Positions 19,548-27,923 of a DNA stretch of 64,000 nt are shown here, in pieces. Each line of letters starts with the position of its first letter. Within the stretch, counting starts at the first letter, position 1. The notes under the pieces are model-generated. The model was given only the letters and a program-made list of their open reading frames with translations, ran no database searches and was not told the DNA's origin. The position numbers and the translations under genes are program-made. Source of the DNA: Tectiglobus sp965224045 (lineage in GTDB: Bacteria > Pseudomonadota > Alphaproteobacteria > Rhizobiales > Hyphomicrobiaceae); assembly GCA_965224045.1 (NCBI GenBank), contig CBDCYD010000001.1, positions 308,082 to 372,081 of the forward strand, in the 5' to 3' direction.

Positions 19548-19719
19548 CTTTCCTCGATGATGCGCAGCTTTTGTTCGGTGCTCCACCGCCGGCGCCGCAT
19601 GCTGCCGGTAATGACCTCGATACGCTGATATTCTTCGTTCGACACAAGCATATGCCTAGGGATAGCCCTAAGCCCTCTGGCTCATGCCAGGGTGTCCGGT
19701 CAAAACGGGGGCCAGTTCA
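19536..19719 (-). mobile_element. Insertion sequence end with truncated transposase OrfA (IS3- or IS66-type)
   Basis: Reading minus from 19651, the protein starts MLVSNEEYQRIEVITGSM and continues RRRRWSTEQKLRIIEESYEPG, the first helix-turn-helix of an HTH_Tnp_1 OrfA. Homology stops near 19536. Upstream, the minus-strand sequence begins TGAACTGGCCCCCGTTTTGA at 19719, which looks like an IS3-family terminal inverted repeat. Only about 180 bases of the element remain and the other end is not present. IS66-type OrfA is the alternative, since both families share this domain. Confidence 0.65.
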
Positions 19720-19770
19720 GGCACCGGGAGCAGAAGGCCGTGCTCAAGAAGGAGCCGGGGCTGGAGCAGT

Positions 19771-20627
19771 CTAAGTTGTGGTCGGTTTATCGTGCTCAAT
19801 GAGCTTGGCCTGATCAAATTCACTGAGAAGACTCAGGAATCCTTCGGTCTGGCCAGTCTGTGCGAAGTGTTGCGCTTGCAGCATTAGGTTTAGTTTGCTC
19901 GCAAGCAGCGCCATTCGCCTTTCTTCATTCTTAATCTTTTTGCCTTGCGTATCTGCTTCGATGTTGTCGGCCTCTGCCATCAGTTTGCGGATGTCGGCAG
20001 CTGTCTTTTCATTGGCCATATTGGGCTTTTTGAGTAGTGCTTTAAGGCTATTTATGCGCTCAGACAGCACGCCTTGGGCTTCTGTCTGAGCCTTTTCAAC
20101 CTCTTCCTTACTAGCGATTGCCTCAAGCAGCCCTCCGATCGCATGCGCAATCTTGGTCATTAGCTCGGTTCGAAATTCCAGCGGAAACGCCGGCTGGTCA
20201 GTGTCCTTGACCGTTGTACGCTGCTGGCTTTTCGCGATGACTTGATGCCTCATTTGAACGAATGTCCGAACAACCAGACGTGTAGCCTGTATCGCGCGTG
20301 GTGTTTTGAGAAGAGTGCCCGCCATAACCACGCCGTGCTCTGTGAACACCCGTGGCGGATAGCGTGTTCCGCCCCAAGATGCACTTGAGATCGCGAAATG
20401 CGACCTCAAGTCTTCCATCTCATCCCTGGTTAGGCGGAAGGCAAAATCATCTCTAAATTTCTTAGCGTTGCGGGTGACTTGTTCATTTAGTCGTCTCGTT
20501 CGACGCCAAAGAATCGAGCGGCATCCACATCCAGTACAACTGCCTCGCCCCTAACATTGTAGATGGCCGGTCGGTCTTCTGGGCTTGGCATAGGACTTGA
20601 TGGCTGGTTCTGCTTCTTCTTGGCCAT
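19771..20627 (-). pseudogene. ORF6N/KilA-N-type DNA-binding domain protein, single-base frameshift
   Basis: The minus-strand ATG at 20627 opens 46 codons ending in AIYNVRGEAVVLDVDAARFFGVE and then a stop at 20487-20489. In the next frame the expected continuation RLNEQVTRNAKKFRDDFAFR appears, then EDLRSHFAISS, WGGTRYPP and FTEHGVVMAG. Restoring one base around 20494-20499 gives a complete ORF6N domain (about residues 18-120), so the full protein would be about 285 residues. The C-terminal half is rich in charged, coiled-coil-like sequence (KEEVEKAQTEAQGVLSERI). ORF6N domains are found in phage and mobile-element proteins. The AT-rich codon use differs from flanking genes. It may be a true pseudogene or a sequencing error. 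Confidence 0.8.
20384..20410. repeat. Internal imperfect palindrome within the ORF6N coding region
   Basis: CTTGAGATCGC and GCGACCTCAAG pair with one T/C mismatch around a GAAAT loop. The left arm and, apart from one base, the right arm are the same as in the perfect palindrome in front of this gene (20637-20671). Confidence 0.8.
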
Positions 20628-20636
20628 TGATACCAC

Positions 20637-20671
20637 GCATCTTGAGATCGCAATCTGCGATCTCAAGATGC
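20637..20671. promoter_or_regulatory. 35-bp perfect palindrome just upstream of the ORF6N gene
   Basis: Sixteen-base arms (GCATCTTGAGATCGCA and its complement) around ATC, ten bases upstream of the ORF6N ATG. The position is right for an autoregulatory operator or a 5'-leader hairpin. Its arm CTTGAGATCGC recurs inside the gene. Confidence 0.75.
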
Positions 20672-20826
20672 CTTATGATAAGCACGCTGCCAATACTGAG
20701 CACAATCACGGCTTAAGCGAGATCGGCAGGGGGAAGTTTATCGCAACCCAAGTTTGATGCGCTGAGCAGGTTCCGTGTGAGGCGTTCATGGCCTCTTGAA
20801 TTCGGACCCGGCAAACGATTGGATCC

Positions 20827-21681
20827 TCAATCCCACCGCTCGGCCTTGGCGAGCAACGCCCGCGCGCGATCGACGACCGGGATGTCGACCATCTTGCCAT
20901 CGACGGCGATCGACGCGCTGCCCTGGCGTTCCGCGTCCTCGAAGGCGGCAACGACGCGGCGCGCCTCGTCGATCTCTTCGGCGGACGGCATGAAGCCCTC
21001 GTTGAGCAGCGCCACGACGCCGGGGTGAATGCAGGTCGCCCCGTCGAAGCCGTGCATACGGGCCTCGGTCACCAGCGCCCGGTAGGTCTCAAGATCGGAG
21101 AAGTTGGCAACCGTCCCGAACAGCCCGAACGAATAGCGTCCCGCACCCTTGGCCGCCAGGTGCACGATTTGCTTGGCGGTCCTGAGCGTTTCCGGTACCG
21201 GCCGGGCGCCGAGCGCGGTCGCCAGGTCTTCGCTGCCCGTCGACGCGATCACGACCCGACTGTGGGCTGAAACGATGCTCGGCGCATTGAGGACGGCGTT
21301 GGGATCCTCGAGGATCACGAACAGCGGCGTCGGCGCCGCTGAGCCGGCCTCGCGCTCTGCATCTTCCAGGACCTCGGCGACGAACCGCACGTGTTCGCTG
21401 CTTTCCGCCTTCGGCATCATGATGCCGTCGGCGCCGGCGGCGACGGCTGCGCAAAGATCCTCGACGCACGTGCGCAACGGTCGGTTGACGCGCACCCAGA
21501 CCTGACCCTTGGCGCTGCGGCAACGCGGCACTGCATTGGCGAGCGCGGACCGTGCGTTGGGCTTCTCGGCCGGAGGAATACTGTCCTCGAGATCGAGGAT
21601 AATGGCATCGGCGCCGCGTTCGGCCGCTTTGGCGATGAACTTCTCGTTGGTCGCGGGCACGAACAGCATGGAGCGGAACAT
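20827..21681 (-). CDS. HpcH/HpaI aldolase / citrate lyase beta-like CoA ester lyase
   Basis: A 284-residue CitE-type TIM barrel starting MFRSMLFVPATNEKFIAKAAE. Segments RGADAIILDLEDSIPPAEK, VRVN, GADGIMMPKAE and PLFVILEDPNAVLN are the usual strand ends with the Arg, Glu and Asp that bind Mg2+ and the CoA ester. The family includes beta-methylmalyl-CoA/malyl-CoA lyase (Mcl1) and malyl-CoA thioesterase (Mcl2) of the ethylmalonyl-CoA pathway, citramalyl-CoA lyases, and CitE. The presence of ccr and ecm in the window makes an Mcl-like role attractive, but it is not adjacent to them and the sequence alone does not decide. Confidence 0.82.
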   Translation of the reverse strand: MFRSMLFVPATNEKFIAKAAERGADAIILDLEDSIPPAEKPNARSALANAVPRCRSAKGQVWVRVNRPLRTCVEDLCAAVAAGADGIMMPKAESSEHVRFVAEVLEDAEREAGSAAPTPLFVILEDPNAVLNAPSIVSAHSRVVIASTGSEDLATALGARPVPETLRTAKQIVHLAAKGAGRYSFGLFGTVANFSDLETYRALVTEARMHGFDGATCIHPGVVALLNEGFMPSAEEIDEARRVVAAFEDAERQGSASIAVDGKMVDIPVVDRARALLAKAERWD

Positions 21682-21827
21682 GGTTGGTTGAATTCCCTGC
21701 AGGCGTTGTTGTCGGTAACCGGCCGGCGACCGGCAGTGCTGGTCATGGCGCGCACCGCACGATACCAATAGTCTGTCGCTCAGCGCCAGCGACCAGTACC
21801 GAAATTCGCAACGCCGGACGATCATCC

Positions 21828-23096
21828 ATGCCTTCCTGTATCGCCACCAGCTATCCCACGATCGATGCCGCGCGCGTCTGGCAGCGCCACATGACACTTG
21901 CCGAAATCGGTGCCACGGCCGGCGGCGGCGTCCATCGCCTGGCGTTGTCCGACAAGGACATCGAGGCCCATGTCCTGCTGGCCGCGTGGGCCGGCGAAAG
22001 GGGCTATGCCGTCGAACTCGATGCCATCGGCAATATGTTCATTCGCCGGCCCGGTCGCAAAGCAGCCGCCCTGCCCGTTGCCAGCGGTTCACACACTGAC
22101 ACTCAGCCCTTCGGCGGCCGTTTCGACGGCGCACTCGGCGTGCTCGCCGCCTTCGAGGCGCTCGAGGCACTGGACGATGCAGGCATCGAGACGTTGCGTC
22201 CGATCGACGTGACGGTCTTCAACAACGAAGAAGGCGCCCGCTTCATGCCGGGCCTTTCCGGTTCAGCGGTTTATGCCGGCGCGCTCCAACTCGACGCGAT
22301 GCTCGACTGCCGGGATGGCGATGGTATCACCATGCGCAGTTGCGTCGCAGCACTGCACGCGGCCTTGCCCTCGGCCGCCGAACGAAAACTGGGCGCGCCC
22401 TACGCCGGCTTCATCGAGGCCCACATCGAGCAAGGCATGGTGCTCGAAGAGTCCGGCTGTATCATCGGCGCCGTCACCGACATCCAGGGCAACCGCCGTT
22501 TCGAGGTCAAGGTGACGGGCGACAATGCGCACTCCGGCACGACGCCCCGTGCGCGCCGCAGGGACGCGTTTGTTGCCGCAACCGACATCGCGGTCGCGCT
22601 GCGTGCGGTGTTCATGGACGAAGACGATGTCGCCCGGTTCACGATCGGCAAGTTCGAGGTGCATCCGGGCGCCAAGTCGGTGGTGCCCGGTGAGGTCGAG
22701 TTCTTCATTGATTTCCGCCACCCCTCTGCCACCGCTTTGCGCGACCTGGGCGATCAGGTCGCCGTCGTTGCCGAGCGCCACCGCGGCGTTTGCGACGCCG
22801 TCGTCAACGAGGTCTCGTCGGCCGATCCGATGCCTTTCGATCGCAGCGTCGCCGATCTCGTGACGGCCGCCGCCGGGCGCCGCGGCTATGCCTGCCGGGA
22901 CATGATTTCGTGCGCCGGTCACGATGCCCGCTTCATGGCGGCGTTGTGCCCGACGGCCATGGTATTCATACCGTGCTGGCAGGGTATCAGCCACAATGAG
23001 GCCGAGCGTGCCGAACCGGAGCACGTGGCGGCCGCCGCTCAGGTCGTCGCCGACGTGCTGGTCGATCTGGCCAACAGGCCGCTGGATGAGGCCTGA
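21828..23096 (+). CDS. M20 family Zn-dependent amidohydrolase (N-carbamoyl-amino acid hydrolase/allantoate amidohydrolase type)
   Basis: A 422-residue M20C-type hydrolase. Metal-site blocks are SGSHTDTQPFGGRFDGALG, NNEEGARFMP and, near the C-terminus, MISCAGHDARFMA and ISHNEAE; GFIEAHIEQGMVLEE and TGDNAHSGTTPRARRRD are characteristic of hydantoinase/carbamoylase (HyuC) enzymes. It should hydrolyse an N-carbamoyl or ureido compound, such as an N-carbamoyl amino acid or allantoate. The ATG at 21828 gives the normal N-terminus. The downstream carrier begins five bases later, implying uptake and hydrolysis of one substrate. Confidence 0.87.
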   Translation: MPSCIATSYPTIDAARVWQRHMTLAEIGATAGGGVHRLALSDKDIEAHVLLAAWAGERGYAVELDAIGNMFIRRPGRKAAALPVASGSHTDTQPFGGRFDGALGVLAAFEALEALDDAGIETLRPIDVTVFNNEEGARFMPGLSGSAVYAGALQLDAMLDCRDGDGITMRSCVAALHAALPSAAERKLGAPYAGFIEAHIEQGMVLEESGCIIGAVTDIQGNRRFEVKVTGDNAHSGTTPRARRRDAFVAATDIAVALRAVFMDEDDVARFTIGKFEVHPGAKSVVPGEVEFFIDFRHPSATALRDLGDQVAVVAERHRGVCDAVVNEVSSADPMPFDRSVADLVTAAAGRRGYACRDMISCAGHDARFMAALCPTAMVFIPCWQGISHNEAERAEPEHVAAAAQVVADVLVDLANRPLDEA

Positions 23097-23100
23097 TCGC

Positions 23101-24312
23101 ATGACGGTTCTGGCCCGGCTGGCACAATGGCAGCGCATCGGCCTCGGCTGCGGCGCCGCGATGTTTCTTTGCATGGCGCTCGGCCGCTTCTCCTATTCAA
23201 CGATGATCCCGGCGCTTGTCGAGCAGGGGCATATGACGCCCGTCATCGCCGGTTACATTGGCGGCGCCAACCTGGTCGGCTATCTCGGCGGTGCGCTGGC
23301 CTCGGTGATGGTGACGCGCCGCCTCGCTCTCAAGACGCTGCTTTATGCAGCGATCGTTGTCGCTGTCGCGGCCCTGGTCGGTTCGGCGATCAATTTCGGC
23401 GTTCTTTGGCTCGGCTTCTGGCGCCTGGTGATCGGTGTCATGACCGGTTTCGTTATGGTCCAGAGCCTCACGCTGACCACCAACTATGCGCCCGCCGACA
23501 AGCGTCCCCAGGCGGCAAGCTACGTCTTCGTCGGCGTTGGCCTCGGCATACTGTTTACAGGTTCGGCGGTGCCGCTGTTGCTCGACATTGGCCTGGCCGC
23601 GGCCTGGTGGGGCATCGCCCTTGTCGGCGCGTTAGCCGCCGCGGTCGCGCTCTGGTCCCTCGCCATCCTGCCGCCTGCGGCCCCGCCGGCCGCACACGCG
23701 TCGGGCGCCGCCGTACAAGCCTCGCGGGCACGCTCCGGCGGGCCTGAGACCCGCCTGGACATGGCGTGGCACGCGCTCGTTGCCGCGAGCTTCCTGTTCT
23801 CGCTCGGTATCGTGCCGCACACCATCTATTGGTTCGATTTTCTCGCCCGCTGGCTCGGGCTTGGCTATGCAACCGCCGGCGCCCACTGGTTCGCCGTCGG
23901 CATCTTCGGCATCGCCGGGCCGCTGTTGGCCGCCGCTCTCGCGCGCGGCGTCGGCACGCCGTTGGCGACCGCACTGGTCTACTTCGTTCTCGCGGTCGGC
24001 ATTGCCGCACCGGCGCTTGCCAACGGCTTCGTTGCCTTGGCTGCATCAAGTGTCATCTTCGGCATGCAACCGGGCGTATCGACGATGATCGCAGCCCGCG
24101 CCCGCGATCTCGGCACCGCCGAAAAAACGCCGGAAATGATGCGCGCGACAATCGTCGCCAACGGTATCGGCGCAGCCGTCGGCGGCCTCGCCATCCCGGC
24201 GCTTCTCGACGCCACCGGCTCCTATCTCCTGCTCTTCCTGTTCGGCGGCGCAGCCTTTGTTGTCGGCGGCCTGCTTTGCCTGCCGTTTCTGGCGACACGC
24301 GTGGAGGAATAG
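23101..24312 (+). CDS. YbfB/YjiJ family MFS transporter
   Basis: A 403-residue carrier with about twelve helices, starting MTVLARLAQWQRIGLGCGAAM. The early sequence LCMALGRFSYSTMIPALVEQG and the GANLVGYLGGAL segment are typical of the YbfB/YjiJ (MFS_4) group. A hydrophilic, Ala/Pro-rich central loop (PPAAPPAAHASGAAVQASRAR) joins the two six-helix halves. It starts four bases after the amidohydrolase stop, so it is in the same transcript and probably imports the substrate. Direction and ligand are inference. Confidence 0.85.
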   Translation: MTVLARLAQWQRIGLGCGAAMFLCMALGRFSYSTMIPALVEQGHMTPVIAGYIGGANLVGYLGGALASVMVTRRLALKTLLYAAIVVAVAALVGSAINFGVLWLGFWRLVIGVMTGFVMVQSLTLTTNYAPADKRPQAASYVFVGVGLGILFTGSAVPLLLDIGLAAAWWGIALVGALAAAVALWSLAILPPAAPPAAHASGAAVQASRARSGGPETRLDMAWHALVAASFLFSLGIVPHTIYWFDFLARWLGLGYATAGAHWFAVGIFGIAGPLLAAALARGVGTPLATALVYFVLAVGIAAPALANGFVALAASSVIFGMQPGVSTMIAARARDLGTAEKTPEMMRATIVANGIGAAVGGLAIPALLDATGSYLLLFLFGGAAFVVGGLLCLPFLATRVEE

Positions 24313-24348
24313 AAGGCGCACCGGCATCTATTCCAATCCGGTGACATG

Positions 24349-24392
24349 CCCGCCCCGAACCCGCCCCGGACCCACCCCGGACCCGCCCCGGA
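24349..24392. repeat. 11-bp GC-rich tandem repeat, four copies
   Basis: CCCGCCCCGAA, CCCGCCCCGGA, CCCACCCCGGA and CCCGCCCCGGA follow each other without spacers between the MFS gene and the gentisate dioxygenase gene. A slippage-prone low-complexity tract. Confidence 0.85.
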
Positions 24393-24524
24393 CCCGCATT
24401 GGCGCAACGGATTGGATCGCCCCGCCGAAGGCGGTAAGATCGCCGCCTTGAATTCTGAAATCGAACGCGCGCCAGCTTCGGGGACGCCAGCCCAGCGGCG
24501 GCCCGTCCGAGCGGAGGACCTCAC

Positions 24525-25649
24525 ATGCCGGCCAAACGGGAAAACTATCGCGAAGACGTCGTCGGACGGGCCAACGTCGAGGACACGCCGGAACTGCTCG
24601 CCTATTACGATGAATTGGACGCCTTTTCTGCCGGCGCCTTGTGGACGGTCGCCAACAAGATCGAACCGTGGGAGCCCGCCTCGCAGTCCGTCCCCATCGT
24701 CTGGCGCTACCGCGACCTGCGCGACCATGTCCTGCGCTCCGTCGCACTGGTCACGCCCGAAAAGGCAGGCCGCCGCGTCATCTATCTGAAAAACCCGGGC
24801 CGCGAAGACGTTGCTGCGGCCGTCGGCTGGATCTATGCCGGCCTGCAGGTCATGCACCCCGGGGAAGTCGCCTCCGCCCATCGCCATTCGGCTTCCGCCA
24901 TTCGCTTCATCATGGAAGGGCACGGCGCCTACACCGTCGTCGACGGCCACAAGATGACGCTCGGCGCCAACGACTTCGTCCTCACGCCCAACGGGACCTG
25001 GCACGAACACGGCGTCTCCGAAGACGGATCGCCATGCATCTGGCAGGACGGCCTCGATATCCCGCTCGTCAACGCGCTGGAAGCAAACTTCTACGAGGTC
25101 CACCCTGACCTGCAGCAGGCCGTCGCCTACCCCGTCGACGACATGACCAAGACCTGGGGCAACCCCGGCCTCACGCCCGGCGGCGGTGCCTGGTCGAAAG
25201 GCTATTCCCCGCTCTACAAGTACGAGTGGGACAAGACTTACGAAGCCCTCAGGCTCTATGCCGAAGCGACCGACGGCTCTCCGTTCGACGGCGTGCTCAT
25301 GGAATACGTCAACCCGGTGACGTCGGGCCCGGTAATGCAGACCATGGGGGCCAGCATGCAGCTCCTGCGGCCGGGCGAGCGCACCAAGGCGCATCGCCAC
25401 ACCGGCAGCTATCTCTACCAGGTCGCGAAAGGCTCGGGCTCCTCGATCATAAACGGCCATCGTTTCAAATGGCGCGAACGCGACATCTTCTGCGTCCCTT
25501 CCTGGGCCTGGCACGAGCACGCCAACGGGTCGGACACCGATGATGCCTGCCTGTTCTGCCTGAACGACCTTCCGGTCATGCGCGCCCTTGGGCTCTACCG
25601 CGAGCAAGCCTTCGGTGAAAACCAGGGCCGCCAACCACTGGCCGGTTGA
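24525..25649 (+). CDS. Gentisate 1,2-dioxygenase-like bicupin
   Basis: A 374-residue bicupin of normal family length. The N-terminal cupin (about 105-180) carries the Fe ligands AHRHSASAIRF and TWHEHG; the C-terminal cupin has KAHRHTGSYLYQV and SWAWHEHANG. The FIMEGHGAYTVVDG strand and DLPVMRALGLYRE ending match gentisate 1,2-dioxygenase and the related 1-hydroxy-2-naphthoate and salicylate dioxygenases. It would open the gentisate ring to maleylpyruvate. No maleylpyruvate isomerase or fumarylpyruvate hydrolase is adjacent, though a DsbA-type isomerase and several acyl-CoA enzymes lie downstream on the other strand. Confidence 0.87.
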   Translation: MPAKRENYREDVVGRANVEDTPELLAYYDELDAFSAGALWTVANKIEPWEPASQSVPIVWRYRDLRDHVLRSVALVTPEKAGRRVIYLKNPGREDVAAAVGWIYAGLQVMHPGEVASAHRHSASAIRFIMEGHGAYTVVDGHKMTLGANDFVLTPNGTWHEHGVSEDGSPCIWQDGLDIPLVNALEANFYEVHPDLQQAVAYPVDDMTKTWGNPGLTPGGGAWSKGYSPLYKYEWDKTYEALRLYAEATDGSPFDGVLMEYVNPVTSGPVMQTMGASMQLLRPGERTKAHRHTGSYLYQVAKGSGSSIINGHRFKWRERDIFCVPSWAWHEHANGSDTDDACLFCLNDLPVMRALGLYREQAFGENQGRQPLAG

Positions 25650-25672
25650 CGGTTATGATTGCGTGGGAATGC

Positions 25673-25810
25673 TCATGACAAGGCGACAAGACGCGCGAGT
25701 TCGTCCTCGTATTGGGCGATCGCGGCCTGGCCTTCGGGCGTGATTTGGCAAGCTCCGACACCCATGCGCTTTCCCGCCGCGGCAATCAAATTTCGGTCGG
25801 CCGCTGGTCT
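25673..25810 (-). pseudogene. Possible C-terminal fragment of an unidentified gene
   Basis: On the minus strand a frame ending at 25673 reads RNLIAAAGKRMGVGACQITP and then EGQAAIAQYEDELARLVALS before a stop. The composition is protein-like and differs from random GC-rich translation. Its upstream side runs into the 55-bp palindrome at 25823-25877, as if a gene had been cut there. I do not recognise the family and it could be chance. Confidence 0.25.
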
Positions 25811-25822
25811 CGCGTCACCCTG

Positions 25823-25877
25823 GAGCAACCTGCTTTCATTCGGAATCGGTCCGATTCCGAATGAAAGCAGGTTGCTC
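25823..25877. repeat. 55-bp palindrome with perfect 27-bp arms
   Basis: Arms 25823-25849 and 25851-25877 are exact reverse complements with one T between them. It lies in the convergent gap between the dioxygenase and the enoyl-CoA hydratase, where it could serve as a bidirectional terminator. Its length and perfection also fit a mobile palindromic repeat. Confidence 0.9.
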
Positions 25878-25934
25878 TTGGTAACTCACACGAAGTGCTC
25901 GGCGTATTTTGCACTGCGAAAGTGGGCCTCCACC

Positions 25935-26717
25935 TTAACCCCAGTCTGGCGCCCGTTTTTCGAGAAACGCCGCGATGCCTTCGCGCGCTTCGGCGCCGCC
26001 AAGTGCGTTGGCGATGCCGTCGGCCTCGGCATCGAGTTGATCCTTGAAGGTGTTGCTTTCCGACAGCCGGATCAGCCGCTTGCCGTTGGCGAGCGCTTCA
26101 GGCGGCGCCTTGGCGAGCCGTGCGGCGATCGCCTGGGCCGTGGCCAATGCCGCGCCTGCATCGCAGATCTGGTTGATGACGCCTAACGCATGCATGCGCT
26201 GGGCGTCGATACGGTCGCCGGTCATGATCATCTCGGTCAAGAGCTGGCGCGGGATTGCGGGCCCCAGGAGCGCCGTCGTACCGCCGTCCGGCGTCAGACC
26301 GATCCGGATGTAGGCGATCGAGAGATAGGCGCCGCGCGCCGCCACGACCAAGTCGCAGGCCATGGCCAGCGGCACGCCGGCCCCTGCCGCACCGCCTTCG
26401 ATCGCAGCGATGATTGGCTTTGGACAGGTGCGCATGACCTCGATCATCCCGTGCAGCTTGGTGACACTTGCGTAGCGCTCTTCCAGGCTCGCCTCCGAGC
26501 GATCCTTGAGACCGTGCAGATTGCCGCCTGAGCAAAAGAAGTCACCGGCGCCGGTCAGCACGATGGCGCGCACCTCCTTGTCGGCGCCGACGGACCCGAG
26601 CGCTTCGGTCAGCCCGACGTAGAAATCGGCAGAAATCGAATTGCGGGTTGCCGGGTCGTTGTTGGTGATCGTGACAACGCGCCCACTGCGCTCGATCAGA
26701 ACTCTCTCGCCCATCAT
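25935..26717 (-). CDS. Enoyl-CoA hydratase/isomerase family protein
   Basis: A 260-residue crotonase starting MMGERVLIERSGRVVTITNN. Oxyanion-hole segments are AGDFFCSGGNLHGLK and IEGGAAGAGVPLAMACD; the usual first catalytic Glu region reads IRIGLTPDGGTT, with Asp rather than Glu at the second position, as in several isomerase or cleavage-type members. The start overlaps the acyl-CoA dehydrogenase stop by four bases (ATGA). It is the last gene of the long minus-strand catabolic run and probably acts on the dehydrogenase product. Confidence 0.87.
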   Translation of the reverse strand: MMGERVLIERSGRVVTITNNDPATRNSISADFYVGLTEALGSVGADKEVRAIVLTGAGDFFCSGGNLHGLKDRSEASLEERYASVTKLHGMIEVMRTCPKPIIAAIEGGAAGAGVPLAMACDLVVAARGAYLSIAYIRIGLTPDGGTTALLGPAIPRQLLTEMIMTGDRIDAQRMHALGVINQICDAGAALATAQAIAARLAKAPPEALANGKRLIRLSESNTFKDQLDAEADGIANALGGAEAREGIAAFLEKRAPDWG

Positions 26718-27853
26718 GCAGCCTCGTTCGCGAATTTCTGGAATCGCTCCAGGTGGAAATCAGTGTCGCCGAGCTGGTGGTCGATCATCGTCAGCCGCTT
26801 GGCAAAATGCGGCAGAACGTATTCCCAGGTCATGGCGATGCCGCCGTGCATCTGGATTGTCTCCTCGGCGACCAGCCGTCCGACCCGTCCGATGAGGTTC
26901 TTGGCCGCTGCGCAGTTTTTTTCCCGTTCGACGCGTGCTGCCTGCAATGTCCCCGCGGCCAGCATCACCGCCGAGCGCGCCTGCTCGATCTCCAGCAGCA
27001 TGTCCACCATCCGGTGCTGCAGTGCCTGAAAGGCGCCGATCGGTCGGCCGAACTGACGTCGAGTCTTGAGATATTCGAGCGTCGTGTCCTTCGCGACATC
27101 CATCGCCCCGATGGCCTCGGCCGAAAGTGCCACCACACCGCGCGCGTGCGTTTCCTCGATAGCGCCGAAAGCCTTGCCGGGCGTACCGATCAGCGCCGCA
27201 TCGTCCGCTGCGACGTTGGCGATCGCGATCTCCGCGGCCCGCCCGCCGTCGATCGTGCCGTAGCCGCGTCGGGTGATGCCGACCGCGTTGGCGTCGACCA
27301 GGAAAAGCGCAATGCCATCCTGGTCGTCCTCAGCGCCCGACACACGAGCGGAAACGATCAGCTTGTCGGCGGTGTCACCGTTGATCACGACCGCCTTGCG
27401 GCCGTTGAGCCGCCAGGTGCCGCCTTCCTGCGTTGCCTGCGTTTTGACCTGGGCCAGGCCGTAGCGGCTTTCGGGTTCGCCGTGTGCCAGTGCGAGCAAT
27501 GTCTTGCCCGCCGCAACGTCCTCTAGCATTGCCTTTTGCTCGTCACTGCCGGCAATTGCGATTGGGCTGGCACCCAGTACGCCGGTTGCCAGGAACGGCT
27601 CAACCACCAGCCCGCGCCCGAGCGCCTCGAACACCACGGCAATGTCATCACCCATGCCGCCGAACCCGCCGACGTCTGCGGGTAGCAGTGCACCGATCAG
27701 GCCAAGTTCCGCAAGTTCGCCCCAGGTCGCGCGATTGAAGCCACCTTCCATCCCCGCGTTGGTATGGCGCGTCGCGATATCGTAGCGGTCACCGATGTAG
27801 CGGCCCGCCGTATCGGCCAGCATTTGGCGTTCTTCGGACAGTGCGAAATCCAT
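26714..27853 (-). CDS. Acyl-CoA dehydrogenase
   Basis: A 379-residue flavoprotein with the three-domain acyl-CoA dehydrogenase layout, starting MDFALSEERQMLADTAGRYI. FAD and substrate segments include ALAHGEPESRYGLA, YLKTRRQFGRPIGAFQALQHRMVDM and the C-terminal QMHGGIAMTWEYVLPHFAKRL. The usual catalytic Glu position near the C-terminus cannot be assigned with certainty by eye. It oxidises an acyl-CoA with electrons going to ETF, and is coupled to the enoyl-CoA hydratase that follows. It resembles the small CaiA/FadE-like alpha-type partners found in steroid and aromatic degradation. Confidence 0.87.
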   Translation of the reverse strand: MDFALSEERQMLADTAGRYIGDRYDIATRHTNAGMEGGFNRATWGELAELGLIGALLPADVGGFGGMGDDIAVVFEALGRGLVVEPFLATGVLGASPIAIAGSDEQKAMLEDVAAGKTLLALAHGEPESRYGLAQVKTQATQEGGTWRLNGRKAVVINGDTADKLIVSARVSGAEDDQDGIALFLVDANAVGITRRGYGTIDGGRAAEIAIANVAADDAALIGTPGKAFGAIEETHARGVVALSAEAIGAMDVAKDTTLEYLKTRRQFGRPIGAFQALQHRMVDMLLEIEQARSAVMLAAGTLQAARVEREKNCAAAKNLIGRVGRLVAEETIQMHGGIAMTWEYVLPHFAKRLTMIDHQLGDTDFHLERFQKFANEAA

Positions 27854-27923
27854 CGTCTCTTTCCTTTATTCGGTGCCAGCGCATCAGCCGGCCGGGCGCT
27901 GCTCCGCCCATCCGTCGACCAGC

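Noticed and set aside
24222..25634. A 470-codon minus-strand frame over the dioxygenase gene
   Set aside because: Shadow of the bicupin gene, which has all metal ligands in place.
26714..27853. Treating the two acyl-CoA dehydrogenases as duplicates
   Set aside because: They differ in length and in N- and C-terminal segments, so they look like alpha- and beta-type partners rather than a recent duplication.
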